Positions 17,623 to 26,277 of a stretch of DNA of 64,000 nucleotides are shown here, piece after piece. Origin of the DNA: Paludibacterium purpuratum (lineage in GTDB: Bacteria; Pseudomonadota; Gammaproteobacteria; Burkholderiales; Chromobacteriaceae). The notes below the pieces were generated by a model, which was not told the DNA's origin, searched no databases, and saw only the letters and a program-made list of their open reading frames with translations. The DNA is taken from contig NZ_SNZP01000006.1 in assembly GCF_004363805.1 (NCBI RefSeq), positions 62,001-126,000 of the forward strand. Reading direction: 5' to 3'. Made by a program: the position numbers and the translations under genes. Position 1 is the stretch's first letter; the number at the start of each line of letters is the position of its first letter.

Positions 17623-18909
17623 TCAGGGCTCGGCGATCGGTTCGATACGGCCGAGCAGCACGATGAAAGCAAAGATGCCGACCAACAGCACCAGCCCCGC
17701 CACCAAGAAGGCATTGGTGAACGAATGCGACGCGCCGACCAAGAAGCCGGTCACGATCGGCGCCACCACGCCCATCATATTGTTGGCGAAGTTCATGATG
17801 CCGCCCACGGTTCCGGTGGCGCCCTTGGGCGCGATCAGCGAAGGCAGCGACCAACTGACCGGCGCCGCGGCGGCCAGGCCGGACAAGGCCAGCGAAATCC
17901 AGGCGATGGCCCAATAGGGGTCGTGCGTCCACACCGCGCCGAACACGGACAGGCCGAACAACATGCCGGTCACCAGCACCCCCTTGCGCACGCGCGTTTC
18001 ATCCAGTCCGCGCTGTACCAGGTGATCGATCAACCAGCCGCCGACCAGCAAGTCGGACACTGTGGCGCACATCCAGGGCACGGCGGCGAAGCTGGCCGAT
18101 TTCAAGATGCTCATGTGCATGCTCTGCACCAGAAACCCCGGCAGCCAGGTCAGGAACAGATAGAAGGAATAGCCGTAGGCGGCGAAACCGATGGTCAGCC
18201 CCCACATTTTGCGTTGACGCAACAGATAGCCCAACGTCGCCAGCGAACCGGTCTGGCTTTCGCCCTCGGCCGTGGCGCCGCCTTGGCGGATATAGTCGGC
18301 TTCGGCCGCGGACAAACGCGGATGGTGGCTCGGATCGCGATAAAACGCCCAGAAGGCCAGGAAGTAAGCCAAGCTCAGCAAAGCCGTCACGCCGAAACCC
18401 CAGCGCCAGCCCAGCGTCACCACGGCATAGGCGACCAGCGGCACGCCGATCACGCTGGAGAACTTGGCCGCGGCATCGAACAGCGCGGTGGCCATCGCGC
18501 GCTCGCGGCGCGGAAACCAGTAACCGGTCGCCTTGGCGCTAGCCGGGAAACCCGGCGCCTCGGCGATGCCCAACAGGGCACGCGCGGCGAACAGCCCGCC
18601 AAAGCCGCCGGCCAGTGCGGTAATGCTCGACGCCACCACCCACAAAAAAGCCCCCCAGCGACCGATGCGGGTCACGCCGAACTTGTCCAACACCATGCCA
18701 ACCGGGATTTGCAGCATGGCGTAGGTCCAGAAGAAGGCGCTGAACAGCAGACCAAGCTCCTGGTTGCTCAAACCGAATGCCGATTGCAGTTGCGGCCCCG
18801 CGACAGAAACACTGATGCGATCCAGATAGTTGATCAATACGCCCATGCCCAGCAAAGCGCCGATACCCCAGCGCAGTCGTGGAACCGCGGCCTGATTGCC
18901 CTGATGCAT
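17623..18909 (-). CDS. MFS transporter, anion:cation symporter type (probable gluconate/sugar acid carrier)
   Basis: 428 residues from the ATG at 18909 (MHQGNQAAVPRLRWGIGALL), preceded by a GGGGGGAG ribosome site; an ATG 15 nt upstream is an alternative. About twelve membrane segments. The INYLDRISVSVAGPQLQSAF region (about residues 24-43) is the hallmark first loop of the ACS family, which includes hexuronate, galactonate and glucarate carriers. It lies 38 nt after gluconokinase in the same direction, so gluconate or a related sugar acid is the likely substrate. No GntP-type permease is near. Confidence 0.82.
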   Translation of the reverse strand: MHQGNQAAVPRLRWGIGALLGMGVLINYLDRISVSVAGPQLQSAFGLSNQELGLLFSAFFWTYAMLQIPVGMVLDKFGVTRIGRWGAFLWVVASSITALAGGFGGLFAARALLGIAEAPGFPASAKATGYWFPRRERAMATALFDAAAKFSSVIGVPLVAYAVVTLGWRWGFGVTALLSLAYFLAFWAFYRDPSHHPRLSAAEADYIRQGGATAEGESQTGSLATLGYLLRQRKMWGLTIGFAAYGYSFYLFLTWLPGFLVQSMHMSILKSASFAAVPWMCATVSDLLVGGWLIDHLVQRGLDETRVRKGVLVTGMLFGLSVFGAVWTHDPYWAIAWISLALSGLAAAAPVSWSLPSLIAPKGATGTVGGIMNFANNMMGVVAPIVTGFLVGASHSFTNAFLVAGLVLLVGIFAFIVLLGRIEPIAEP

Positions 18910-18947
18910 ATTCTCTCCCCCCATGTGCTGCGAAACCGGCGCGGCTG

Positions 18948-19451
18948 TCAGGCTGCCAACGCCACCATAATCGACTCGACGATCTGCGCCGGCGCCGCAT
19001 CGACCGAGCAACTGAGTGCCCGCTCGTCGTGTTGCGGCGGCTCCAGATCGGCGAACTGGCTGGCCACCAGTTCGACCGGCATGAAATGTCCCTGACGGGC
19101 CAACATGCGCGTCGCAACCTGATGCGGCGTAGCGCGCAGATACACCAGCCGTAGCGAGGCATCGCCCTGGCGCAACAGATCGCGGTAGCGGCGCTTAAGC
19201 GCCGAACAAGCCAGCACCACGCTCTCGCCCTGCTCGCGGGCGGCGGCCAATTCGTGGGCAAGGCTCAGCAGCCAATCGCGCCGGTCGTCGTCGTTAAGCG
19301 GCGTGCCGGCGTGCATCTTGTCGCGGTTGGCCTGTGGGTGGAAGTCATCCCCTTCGATAAAGCGGCAGCCCAGGCTCGCCGCCAAGCGCGAGCCGATCTC
19401 GCTCTTGCCGCTGCCGCAAACTCCCATCACCACCAGACATTGCGAAGTCAT
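18948..19451 (-). CDS. gntK: Gluconokinase
   Basis: 167 residues, the normal length for thermoresistant-type gluconokinase. The P-loop is GVCGSGKS (residues 10-17), and FIEGDDFHPQANRDKM follows (about 31-46) with the substrate-binding acidic pair. ALKRRYRDLLRQG is also family-typical. It phosphorylates D-gluconate to 6-phosphogluconate for the Entner-Doudoroff or pentose phosphate path. The start at 19451 is chosen because the frame upstream of it crosses the operator and divergent gene and is not family-like. It is the first gene of the gntK-MFS operon, divergent from gntR. Confidence 0.92.
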   Translation of the reverse strand: MTSQCLVVMGVCGSGKSEIGSRLAASLGCRFIEGDDFHPQANRDKMHAGTPLNDDDRRDWLLSLAHELAAAREQGESVVLACSALKRRYRDLLRQGDASLRLVYLRATPHQVATRMLARQGHFMPVELVASQFADLEPPQHDERALSCSVDAAPAQIVESIMVALAA

Positions 19452-19483
19452 CGTGCCGCGTCTCCATAAAGATATTCGACCAA

Positions 19484-19499
19484 ATGTTAGCGCTAACAT
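19484..19499. promoter_or_regulatory. GntR/LacI-type operator between gntK and gntR
   Basis: ATGTTAGCGCTAACAT is a perfect 16-bp palindrome with the central CG of LacI-family operators and resembles GntR sites that have an ATGTTA half-site. It lies 33 nt upstream of gntK and 67 nt upstream of the divergent lacI-type gene, well placed to control both. Confidence 0.85.
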
Positions 19500-19565
19500 C
19501 GGTAATTGCAAAGCGGTTTTTCGACAAGATGTTCCAGCCGGGACGATTCCAGTAAAATCTGCCTC

Positions 19566-20588
19566 ATGGCCGAACGAAAACCCCGAAACAGCGCCACGGG
19601 CCGCGTCACGCTGCAAGATGTGGCAGAGCGCCTCGACATCAGCGCCATCACCGTCTCGCGCGCCCTGAAGACCCCGGAGCGGGTCTCGCCGGCGCTGCGC
19701 GAACGTATCGACCAGACCGTCCGCCAACTCGGCTACCGGCCCAACCACGCCGCACGCGCGCTGGCCACCGCCCGTTCCGGTAACGTGCTGGTGCTGATTC
19801 CCTCGCTGACCAATGCCGTGTTCGTCGACGTGCTCGACGGCATCCACGACGAACTTCAGCCGCACGGCACGCAGATACTGATCGGCAATACCCACTACTC
19901 GGCGCAGGAAGAAGAGCGGCAACTGGAAGCCTTCCTCGGCCACAACCCGGACGGCATCCTGCTGACCGGCATCGACCACAGCGCGCACACCCGCACGCTG
20001 CTGGCGCAAAGCCAACGCCCCACCGTCACCATGATGGAATTGGACGCCACCCCGAACAGCCGCTCGGTCGGCTTGTCGCAAAGCGCGGCAGGCCTGGCCA
20101 TGACCCGCCATCTAATCGAACGCGGCTATCGCCGCATCGCTTATGTGGCGGCGCAATCCGATCCGCGCACCCTGCAGCGCGCCGAAGGCTATCGCACGGC
20201 CCTGGCTGACGCAGGGCTCGATGGATCGCGCCGAGAAATCTGGGTGGCAACCCCCTCGTCGGTGGGATTGGGCGCGGCACTACTCGCGCAGCTACTGGAT
20301 CAGCACCCCGATTGCGATGCGGTGTTCTGCTGCAATGACGACCTGGCGCAAGGGATGCTGTACGAGTGCCAGCGGCGCGGCATCGACGTGCCGGGCCGGC
20401 TGGCGATCGGCGGCTTCAACGACCTGCCGGCCTCGGCCTGGACGCATCCGGCACTAACCAGCATCGCCACGCCACGCTACGACATCGGCCGTCTGGCGGC
20501 GCGCATGTTGCGCGCGGCGATCGATGGCCAGGATCAACCGCAGAGCCTCGATCTTGGGTTCCGTCTGATGGTGCGTGGCAGTAGCTAA
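19566..20588 (+). CDS. gntR: LacI-family repressor, probable gluconate regulator
   Basis: 340 residues from the ATG at 19566. The helix-turn-helix and hinge are at residues 15-65: VTLQDVAERLDISAITVSRAL followed by HAARALATARSGNVLVLIPS, where the periplasmic-binding-type effector domain starts. It faces the gluconokinase gene over a perfect palindromic operator, so it most likely represses gntK and the MFS gene and is relieved by gluconate. A GntR in the LacI family does this job in E. coli. Confidence 0.87.
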   Translation: MAERKPRNSATGRVTLQDVAERLDISAITVSRALKTPERVSPALRERIDQTVRQLGYRPNHAARALATARSGNVLVLIPSLTNAVFVDVLDGIHDELQPHGTQILIGNTHYSAQEEERQLEAFLGHNPDGILLTGIDHSAHTRTLLAQSQRPTVTMMELDATPNSRSVGLSQSAAGLAMTRHLIERGYRRIAYVAAQSDPRTLQRAEGYRTALADAGLDGSRREIWVATPSSVGLGAALLAQLLDQHPDCDAVFCCNDDLAQGMLYECQRRGIDVPGRLAIGGFNDLPASAWTHPALTSIATPRYDIGRLAARMLRAAIDGQDQPQSLDLGFRLMVRGSS

Positions 20589-20738
20589 CAAGCGCCAAGG
20601 AAATGTCTTTCGGGCAGCGTGCGTTCGCGAAGCAACGAATGAGTTCACGGTGGCTGGATAACGTTGTTTCCCAGACAAAATTGTCACGCGTAGCCCAATG
20701 CTGCAGCTGAAACCAGATTGCGATCTTGCCTGCCTGGA

Positions 20739-20879
20739 TCACGCCGATACAGGGTTCTCACAGACGATGTTGTCGGGGTTGCTAACCGACACTCGGCCAA
20801 TCAAGTAGCGGTCGGTCAGCGTGCTCTTGCCGGCGCCATACAGGCCGGCCCCCAGAGCAGTGGTCTCACAGCGGACGGA
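20739..20879 (-). pseudogene. Remnant of a zeta-toxin-like P-loop kinase
   Basis: Read on the minus strand, this stretch encodes GLYGAGKSTLTDRYLIGRVS then VSNPDNIV, then a stop at 20739-20741. A P-loop of the form GAGKSTLT followed about 18 residues on by (V)NPDNI is typical of the zeta-toxin / PezT-like kinase family, whose full-length members are usually about 190-300 residues. Only about 46 codons remain and no start codon fits. It overlaps the end of the small gene upstream in another frame. Confidence 0.6.
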
Positions 20880-21117
20880 TCACAGAAACATTACCTTCGC
20901 AATCCACCGCAACCAACTCTCGGCGGCCGTCGGGCCACTTGCGAATGAAGTCGTCGGGGTAGAAGTCATCGCAGTAGTAGATCGGCCGTCCGGCCGACAG
21001 GTGCATCTTGGCCGCCTGACCGTCATCGTTCGCCAGCGTGCTCTCGAAAATTTTCCAGAAGCGCCGCTCTTCGTCAGGCGTCATGGTGCCAAGCCGTTCA
21101 ATCGACAGTGCCGTCAT
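20866..21117 (-). CDS. Small protein preceding the zeta-toxin-like remnant, possible antitoxin relic
   Basis: 83 residues, MTALSIERLGTMTPDEERRF to the end, soluble, with an acidic N-terminal half and a FYPDDFIRKWPDGRRELVAV region. No family is recognised with confidence. It is directly upstream of a truncated zeta-toxin-like P-loop fragment in the same direction, the position occupied by the partner gene in such modules. It might be an antitoxin or accessory protein left behind after loss of the toxin. The start could also be the internal ATG (MTPDE). Confidence 0.5.
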   Translation of the reverse strand: MTALSIERLGTMTPDEERRFWKIFESTLANDDGQAAKMHLSAGRPIYYCDDFYPDDFIRKWPDGRRELVAVDCEGNVSVIRPL

Positions 21118-21234
21118 GTTTGTCTGCCCCCTTCGAGCCGCTGGTTACGAGCTGGGCCGGTTCCAAATGCTGGCCTCTACACCTATGTACTATTCGGCGG
21201 TAGACTGTCGCTATCCACACGTTAGGACAACCGC

Positions 21235-21864
21235 ATGAACACCCCGCTTTACCTACTCTTTTGCGCCACCGCCCTGGCCGCCGTGTTCACGCCCGGCCCG
21301 GCCGTCATGCTGGCGCTGCAAAACAGTACCCTCTACGGCTGGCGCCGCACCGCGCTGTCGTCGCTGGGCAATATTTCCGGTTTGCTGGTCTTGATCAGCG
21401 CCAGCGCCATCGGACTTGGCGCGTTGCTGCGCACCTCCGCCACCTTGTTCTTGCTGCTCAAACTGTGCGGTGCCGGCTATCTGATTTACCTGGGCATCAA
21501 GCAGTGGCGTGCCGGCGGCGCCAAGGCCCGGCAACTCGCCGCCCGCCCCGACAGCCCGCCTGCATCGCTGAGCCTGTACCGCGAGGGCCTGCTGCTGGCG
21601 CTCTCCAACCCCAAGGCGATCCTGTTCATCACAGCCCTGTTTCCGCAGTTCATCGTGCGCGACCAGCCACTGTTGCCGCAGTTGATCCTACTATCGCTGA
21701 CCTTCATGGCCATGTCGTTCAGCGCGCTCATGACCTATGCGCTGGCGGGTCAGCTGGTCGGCGGCAATATGGTCAACACCATGCAATCCGCCCGCTTTCG
21801 CCGCGCGACCGGCAGCCTGTTCGTCGCCATGGGCGCCGGCCTGTTGACGCTCAAGGCACAATAA
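21235..21864 (+). CDS. LysE/RhtB-family amino acid exporter
   Basis: 209 residues with about six membrane segments. The N-terminus FTPGPAVMLALQNSTLYGWR (about residues 17-36) is the signature of LysE-family exporters, and GLLLALSNPKAILFITALFP (about 120-139) is the second conserved block. It exports an amino acid or homoserine-lactone-like compound; the substrate cannot be read from sequence. It starts the LysE-hydrolase-NnrU run of same-strand genes, with 23 nt to the next. Confidence 0.9.
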   Translation: MNTPLYLLFCATALAAVFTPGPAVMLALQNSTLYGWRRTALSSLGNISGLLVLISASAIGLGALLRTSATLFLLLKLCGAGYLIYLGIKQWRAGGAKARQLAARPDSPPASLSLYREGLLLALSNPKAILFITALFPQFIVRDQPLLPQLILLSLTFMAMSFSALMTYALAGQLVGGNMVNTMQSARFRRATGSLFVAMGAGLLTLKAQ

Positions 21865-21887
21865 CACCTCTATCCAGGAGCTCTTCA

Positions 21888-22643
21888 GTGCAAGTTTTGA
21901 AGCTGCAACACCCCGATGCTTTTCTGCGTTACCACGACATTCCGGGCGACGGTGTGCCGCTGATGCTGGTGCATGGCATCGGCTGCGCCGGTTCGAGCGA
22001 TTTTCCGCGCGTGGTTACCGATCCGGCGCTGGCCGGCCGACGCTGCCTGCTCATCGACCTACTCGGCCATGGCTATAGCGACAAACCCGTCGACTTCGAC
22101 TACCGCCCGGCATCGCACGCCGACACCCTGAGCACCCTGCTCGATACGCTGGCACTGACGCAAATCGACCTGTTCGGCCACAGCATGGGCGGCGCGGTCG
22201 CCATCGAACTGGCCCGGCTCAACCCGGCGCGCATCCGCCGGCTGGTGCTGGCCGAACCGAATCTGGCCAACGGCGGCGGCACCTTCAGCAAACACATCGC
22301 CGGCCAGCCGCTGGAACGCTACCTGAGCCAGGGCCACGCAGAACTGATCCGCGTCGCCGACAACTCGCAATGGGCCGGCACCATGCAATGCGCGTCGCCG
22401 CTGGCGATCTACCGTTCGGCCGAGGGCCTGATTACCGGTGCTGAACCCTGCTGGGGAGAGCAATTGAAGGCGTTGCCGATGCCGCGCACGGTGCTGTATG
22501 GCGAACAGACCTTGCCGGACGCGCAATACGACCGCCTGCCGGAACTGGGGGTCGAGCGTGGCCTCATCGCCAACTGCGGCCACTCGATCCCGCACGACCA
22601 ACCGGCCGCCTTGGCGCGCGCGCTGGCAAAGGCTTTGGCCTGA
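21888..22643 (+). CDS. Alpha/beta hydrolase
   Basis: 251 residues from a GTG start with CAGGAG 7 nt upstream; a much longer frame from 21261 overlaps the LysE gene and is not needed. The nucleophile elbow GHSMGGA (serine nucleophile, about residue 99) lies after the oxyanion strand LMLVHGIGCAG. The catalytic His is near the end in NCGHSIPHDQ. The substrate is unknown. It lies between the exporter and the NnrU-like gene, 22 nt upstream of the latter. Confidence 0.88.
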   Translation: MQVLKLQHPDAFLRYHDIPGDGVPLMLVHGIGCAGSSDFPRVVTDPALAGRRCLLIDLLGHGYSDKPVDFDYRPASHADTLSTLLDTLALTQIDLFGHSMGGAVAIELARLNPARIRRLVLAEPNLANGGGTFSKHIAGQPLERYLSQGHAELIRVADNSQWAGTMQCASPLAIYRSAEGLITGAEPCWGEQLKALPMPRTVLYGEQTLPDAQYDRLPELGVERGLIANCGHSIPHDQPAALARALAKALA

Positions 22644-22665
22644 CACCATACGGGGAATCGCCACC

Positions 22666-23241
22666 ATGATGCTATTGCTGCTCGGTTTGCTGGTTTTCAT
22701 CGGAATGCACTCGGTGCGCATCTGGGCACCCGCCTGGCGCGGAGCGCAGATCACCCGCCTGGGCTGGCTTTACTGGCGAGCCATCCATTCGCTGGCGGCA
22801 CTCGTTGGCCTGGTGCTGATCGTCAAAGGCTATGCCGAAGCGCGCGCACTGCCCGGCGTGTACTGGCAACTGCCCTTTGCCGCCCGCCATGGCATGCTGC
22901 TGGTGATGCTGCTGTCGTTCATTCTACTGACCGCCAGCCAGGTTCCCGGCTCGCATATCAAGCAGCGCGTGGGCCATCCAATGAGTCTGGGCTTGGTGTT
23001 GTGGTCGAGCATGCACCTGCTGTTCAACGGCCGTCCGGCCGCGCTGGTACTGTTCGGCGCATTCCTCGCCTGGTCGCTGACGCTGACGGTGGTGTCACTT
23101 CGGCGCGACCGCGCCGCTGGCGTGCAATACCCGGAGGGCCGCCTCAGCCGCGACCTGCTGGTTTGCGCCATCGGCGTGGTGGCGTGGCTGACCTTCATCC
23201 TGGTGCTGCACCAACGTCTGATCGGCGTCGCGATTCTCTGA
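22666..23241 (+). CDS. NnrU-family membrane protein
   Basis: 191 residues, about six membrane segments. It starts MMLLLLGLLVFIGMHSVRIW, the typical NnrU start, with GHPMSLGLVLWSSMHLLFNG near 103-122. NnrU was named from a denitrification locus and is related to isoprenylcysteine carboxyl methyltransferase-type membrane proteins; its biochemical function is unclear. No denitrification gene is in this window. The start at 22666 is the ATG with GGGGAA upstream; the preceding in-frame 56 codons are not family-like. Confidence 0.85.
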   Translation: MMLLLLGLLVFIGMHSVRIWAPAWRGAQITRLGWLYWRAIHSLAALVGLVLIVKGYAEARALPGVYWQLPFAARHGMLLVMLLSFILLTASQVPGSHIKQRVGHPMSLGLVLWSSMHLLFNGRPAALVLFGAFLAWSLTLTVVSLRRDRAAGVQYPEGRLSRDLLVCAIGVVAWLTFILVLHQRLIGVAIL

Positions 23242-23259
23242 TCGGTGGGTTTGGGGAGG

Positions 23260-23280
23260 TCGCGGTTAAAACCGCTCCTA
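23260..23280 (+). repeat. REP-like palindrome copy
   Basis: TCGCGGTTAAAACCGCTCC is an imperfect palindrome centred on GGTTAAAACC. The same 19 bases occur at 59005-59023, and a variant lies inverted at 58973-58993. It sits just after the NnrU gene. Repetitive extragenic palindromes of this kind cluster behind genes and can protect messages. Confidence 0.65.
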
Positions 23281-23287
23281 CCCGGCC

Positions 23288-23304
23288 GAGGGGCTACGCC
23301 CCTC
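23288..23304. terminator. GC hairpin after nnrU, possible bidirectional terminator
   Basis: Arms GAGGGGC and GCCCCTC with a 3-nt loop, between the nnrU-like gene and the convergent small gene at 23322. No T-run follows on either strand, so it would be a weak terminator or a transcript-end stabiliser. Confidence 0.4.
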
Positions 23305-23321
23305 GCCTCCGGTTGATGGCC

Positions 23322-23579
23322 TTAGTCGGCCGTTAGCACCAGGCAACCCGCCATATGACGCGCTTGCGCAGCCTTGGGCAGATACAACCACGAAGTGTTG
23401 GCATCGATCGGCTCGAACGCCCACGGCAAGCGGCTATCGACAATCAAACGGCACTTGTCGGAATTTGCACGACTGCCGCGCGGCAAGCACAACACGGAAA
23501 TCAGGGAAAGTAACTGCTGTTGGCGGGAATCCGGGTTTGGAAAAGAAACGAGGGTTGCATTACCATCTTGAGTAGCCAT
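23322..23579 (-). CDS. Small hypothetical protein
   Basis: 85 residues, MATQDGNATLVSFPNPDSRQ onwards, soluble, with no recognised domain. A CAGGAG ribosome site lies 6 nt before the ATG, and base composition agrees with the neighbouring genes, so it is probably real. It faces the nnrU-like gene across a GC hairpin. Function not assignable. Confidence 0.45.
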   Translation of the reverse strand: MATQDGNATLVSFPNPDSRQQQLLSLISVLCLPRGSRANSDKCRLIVDSRLPWAFEPIDANTSWLYLPKAAQARHMAGCLVLTAD

Positions 23580-23609
23580 TCTGACTCCTGAAGCGAGTTG
23601 GTTTGGTTA

Positions 23610-23644
23610 GCGGGCCCAGCGGTGTGACAGCACCCTGGGCCCGC
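23610..23644. repeat. Strong 10-bp stem-loop upstream of the small gene
   Basis: Perfect 10-bp arms, GCGGGCCCAG and CTGGGCCCGC, with a 15-nt loop and no T-run on either side. It lies 31 nt upstream of the ATG of the small minus-strand gene, in its probable leader. Confidence 0.5.
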
Positions 23645-23890
23645 GCCTCTTCGCGGCGAACGCCGCACCCGCTACCTTAGCCAGCAAGACGCAAATAGAC
23701 AACCGAGCGCGGCTGTCGGAAAAGGCTGAAAATTTGTGTGTGGGGGCGGCGGTTTGGCCATTGCCGACAATGCCTCTGGATGTCGCGAAGGTCTACTATC
23801 GGCCAGGAGCCGCCATTGCGGCCCTGTACTCCAAAGCAGTCACTCTACTTGCGCTATAGTGAGCGAAGTCTCGCTGATTAGGGGCCATCG

Positions 23891-24757
23891 ATGCGATTTC
23901 AACGGTGGCAACCAAGCAACCTGTGCCACGAAAGCCTCAGACTGATGTCAATCGAAGACTCCACCGCTCCCACACACGAAGCACGTCCGCGGCCGCCGTC
24001 TTCCACGAGTGACGCAAACAGCGCTCCATCGGAATCCGAACAGCTTTACACATCCTTGTTCGATCACATGCTCAATGGTCTGGCGTACTGCCGGATGCTG
24101 TATGAGGGGGATCGGCCGGTCGATTTCATCTATCTGAGCGTCAACCAAGCATTCGGTGCGCAGACGGGCCTTCAGGACGTTGTGGGCCACCGGGTGAGCG
24201 AGGTCATCCCGGGCATTCGGGAGGCCGACCCGGAGCTGTTTGAAATCTATGGCCGTGTTGCGCGCGGAGGGCCACCCGAGACCTTCGAGACTTACGTCGA
24301 AGCCCTCCAGATGTGGTTCGAGATTTCGATCTACAGCCCAAAACCTGAGCACTTCGTGGCCGTTTTCGACGTTATCACCGAGCGCAAGCTTGCAGAAATG
24401 GCGTTGCGCAGCAGCGAGGAGCGGTTCGCGACGGTTTTCCAGGCCAGCCCGGTCGGCATCGTGATCAGCAAGGGCTACTCTTCGCTCGCTTATCTCCGGC
24501 GATTTCCAATCGATACGCTCAAGATCGATCAGAGTTTCATGCGCGATATCCCACATGACGAGAGCGCCATCGAGATCACCAAGACCATAATCGCCTTGGG
24601 ACAGAACCTGCATATGCAGGTCTTGGCTGAAGGGGTTGAAACCGAAGCACAGTTCAGATTCCTGAAAAGCCTGAGCTGCAATCTATCCCAAGGCAACCTG
24701 CACAGCCGACCTGTCGTCGCGGCCGCTCTGGCCGACTTTCTCGCAAACAATCGCTAA
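23891..24757 (+). pseudogene. PAS-EAL signalling gene with an internal deletion (GGDEF and half of EAL lost)
   Basis: 288 residues in frame. A PAS domain covers about 50-170 (DGLAYCRMLY to ITERKLAEMALRSSEERF region), and a second PAS is starting at ERFATVFQASPVGIVIS. The frame then jumps straight into the middle of an EAL domain: GYSSLAYLRRFPIDTLKIDQ, then HMQVLAEGVETEAQFRFL and GNLHSRPVV. The rest of the second PAS, the whole GGDEF domain and the N-terminal EAL half with the EAL motif are absent. It could not hydrolyse cyclic di-GMP. The start may also be the ATG at 23945. The junction lies at about 24470. Confidence 0.75.
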
Positions 24758-25260
24758 TCCATAAGAACTCGGCTGCGCCTTTTATCCTGTGCAACGCAGA
24801 GTGCCGCGTTGAGGCAAAAGGGTCACCCATTAGCCCCTCCGTCAATAGGGACGGTCAAATACCTGCGATCGTCCGTCGCATTCTTGCTGCAGTGATTCTT
24901 TCCTGCCGTCAATGCCGCTGCATTCTTGGTTCTCGATGTTTTGGTGTCGCCGCTGCGCACCAGTCACCCATCAGGATCAAGGCTCAGTCAGGGAGTGATG
25001 CTTACCCCACGGCCCCTGGCTGCCTGTGCAGCCCCAGAAAACCCTCTGTTCCCCGTCGCGCCCAATTCAGGCGATCAAGACAGCAATCGCACAGGTCTAT
25101 GGCTGCGCCAATTTGGCGCTCCAACCCCAGTTGGTTCACAACGCGGACGCAACGAACTCGTCAACGACGGGCGGGATCGATGTCGGCGCGCAATCAGGTC
25201 TGGTGGTTTTGCCAACCCCATAGCGACGCTGCCGACATCGTCCCATTGAGCGTCAATTTT
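24758..25260. other. Gene-free stretch between the PAS-EAL remnant and IS110
   Basis: 503 nt with only weak overlapping reading frames of at most about 160 codons that resemble no family. No tRNA or clear terminator is seen. The last part must contain one end of the IS110 element, but no terminal repeat is evident. It looks like decayed accessory DNA. Confidence 0.4.
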
Positions 25261-26277
25261 TCATCCGAAAGCCCTCTGGACCTCGAATGGCACGCCATCT
25301 TTGATAACGTGATAACAGGCTCGCGCCAGTTTGTGCGCCACCGCCTTGATCGCTACCACCGAGAGTGCTGACGTGCACTTGCGTTGATACCAACGCTTTA
25401 CCGTCGGGTCATAGCGCACCGCAAAATGTGCTGCTTCGATGAAGGCCCATGCCAGATATCGATTACCGCATTTTGCATTGCCTTCGCCCTTCTTCTTGCC
25501 ATTGGATTCGCGTCGGCTGTTGACCGTGCGCGCATAGGAGGCAAAGTGGCCGGCATTGGCGAAGCGGTTAATATCACCGACCTCAAGCGCGATGGTCAGC
25601 GCCAGAATCTTGCCAATGCCACAGACGGTCTGCAGCACACTAAAGTCTTCCCTCTGTGATGCTTTGGCGAGGATGCCTCGTTCCAAACCGGTAATCTGCT
25701 TATCGATACAATTCATCACCGCCAAGTTGGCCTGCAGCGCTTGGGCCTGTTCTTCGAACAGGGGTAAGGTGGCGATTTCTTTCTCTGTCCAATGTTTGAT
25801 GGTATTCCCGCTTAGCTGAACGCCCAGGTTGCGGGCTAGCAGATTCTGGATGCCGAGTATCTGCGAAGTGCGCTGGCTAACCAATTGGCTACGCTTGCGA
25901 AGCAAATCACGTAAGGCGCGTTGCTCGCGCGGATAAATATAGCCGGTCGGCAGAATGCCCAGCCGTAACAGGTGGGCCAGGTGACGGGCATCACTGAAGT
26001 CACCGCCGTACTTCAAGCCGTCATACTGTTTTACCGCGGCCGTATTAACCAGGCTTACCGCAAAGCCGGCATCCTGCAAGCCATCCACCAACCAATACCA
26101 GTTGTAGGTCGACTCGACTGCGACACCGCGCACCGTTCCAGAGCAGCTGCGTAGTGCATCAATAATGCCGCCCAATTGATTGGGCAACCGCTTAGCAAAA
26201 AGCGTGCGATCTTGCTCATCCATAACCAGCAGCACGCTATTGTTGGAGTGCAGGTCTATTCCGGCGTACAGTTCCAT
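25261..26277 (-). mobile_element. IS110-family transposase (recombinase)
   Basis: 338 residues from the ATG at 26277, which has a GAAGGAGG ribosome site 5 nt upstream. The RuvC-like DEDD domain is at the N-terminus: MELYAGIDLHSN (first Asp), AVESTYNWYWLVDGL, then YDGLKYGGDFSDARHLAHLL. The C-terminal transposase_20 domain contains QTVCGIGKILALTIALEVGD and then FASYARTVNSRRESNGKKKG; this catalytic region carries the serine. IS110-type enzymes work with a structured non-coding RNA from the element. The gene appears intact and in a region of decayed genes. Confidence 0.92.

Noticed and set aside
19452-20111. Extension of the gluconokinase frame across the divergent promoter
   Set aside because: It would overlap the operator and most of the lacI-type gene; gluconokinases are about 170 residues and start at 19451.
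24892-25371. Overlapping frames of 65-159 codons before IS110
   Set aside because: They conflict with one another, lack ribosome sites and match no family.
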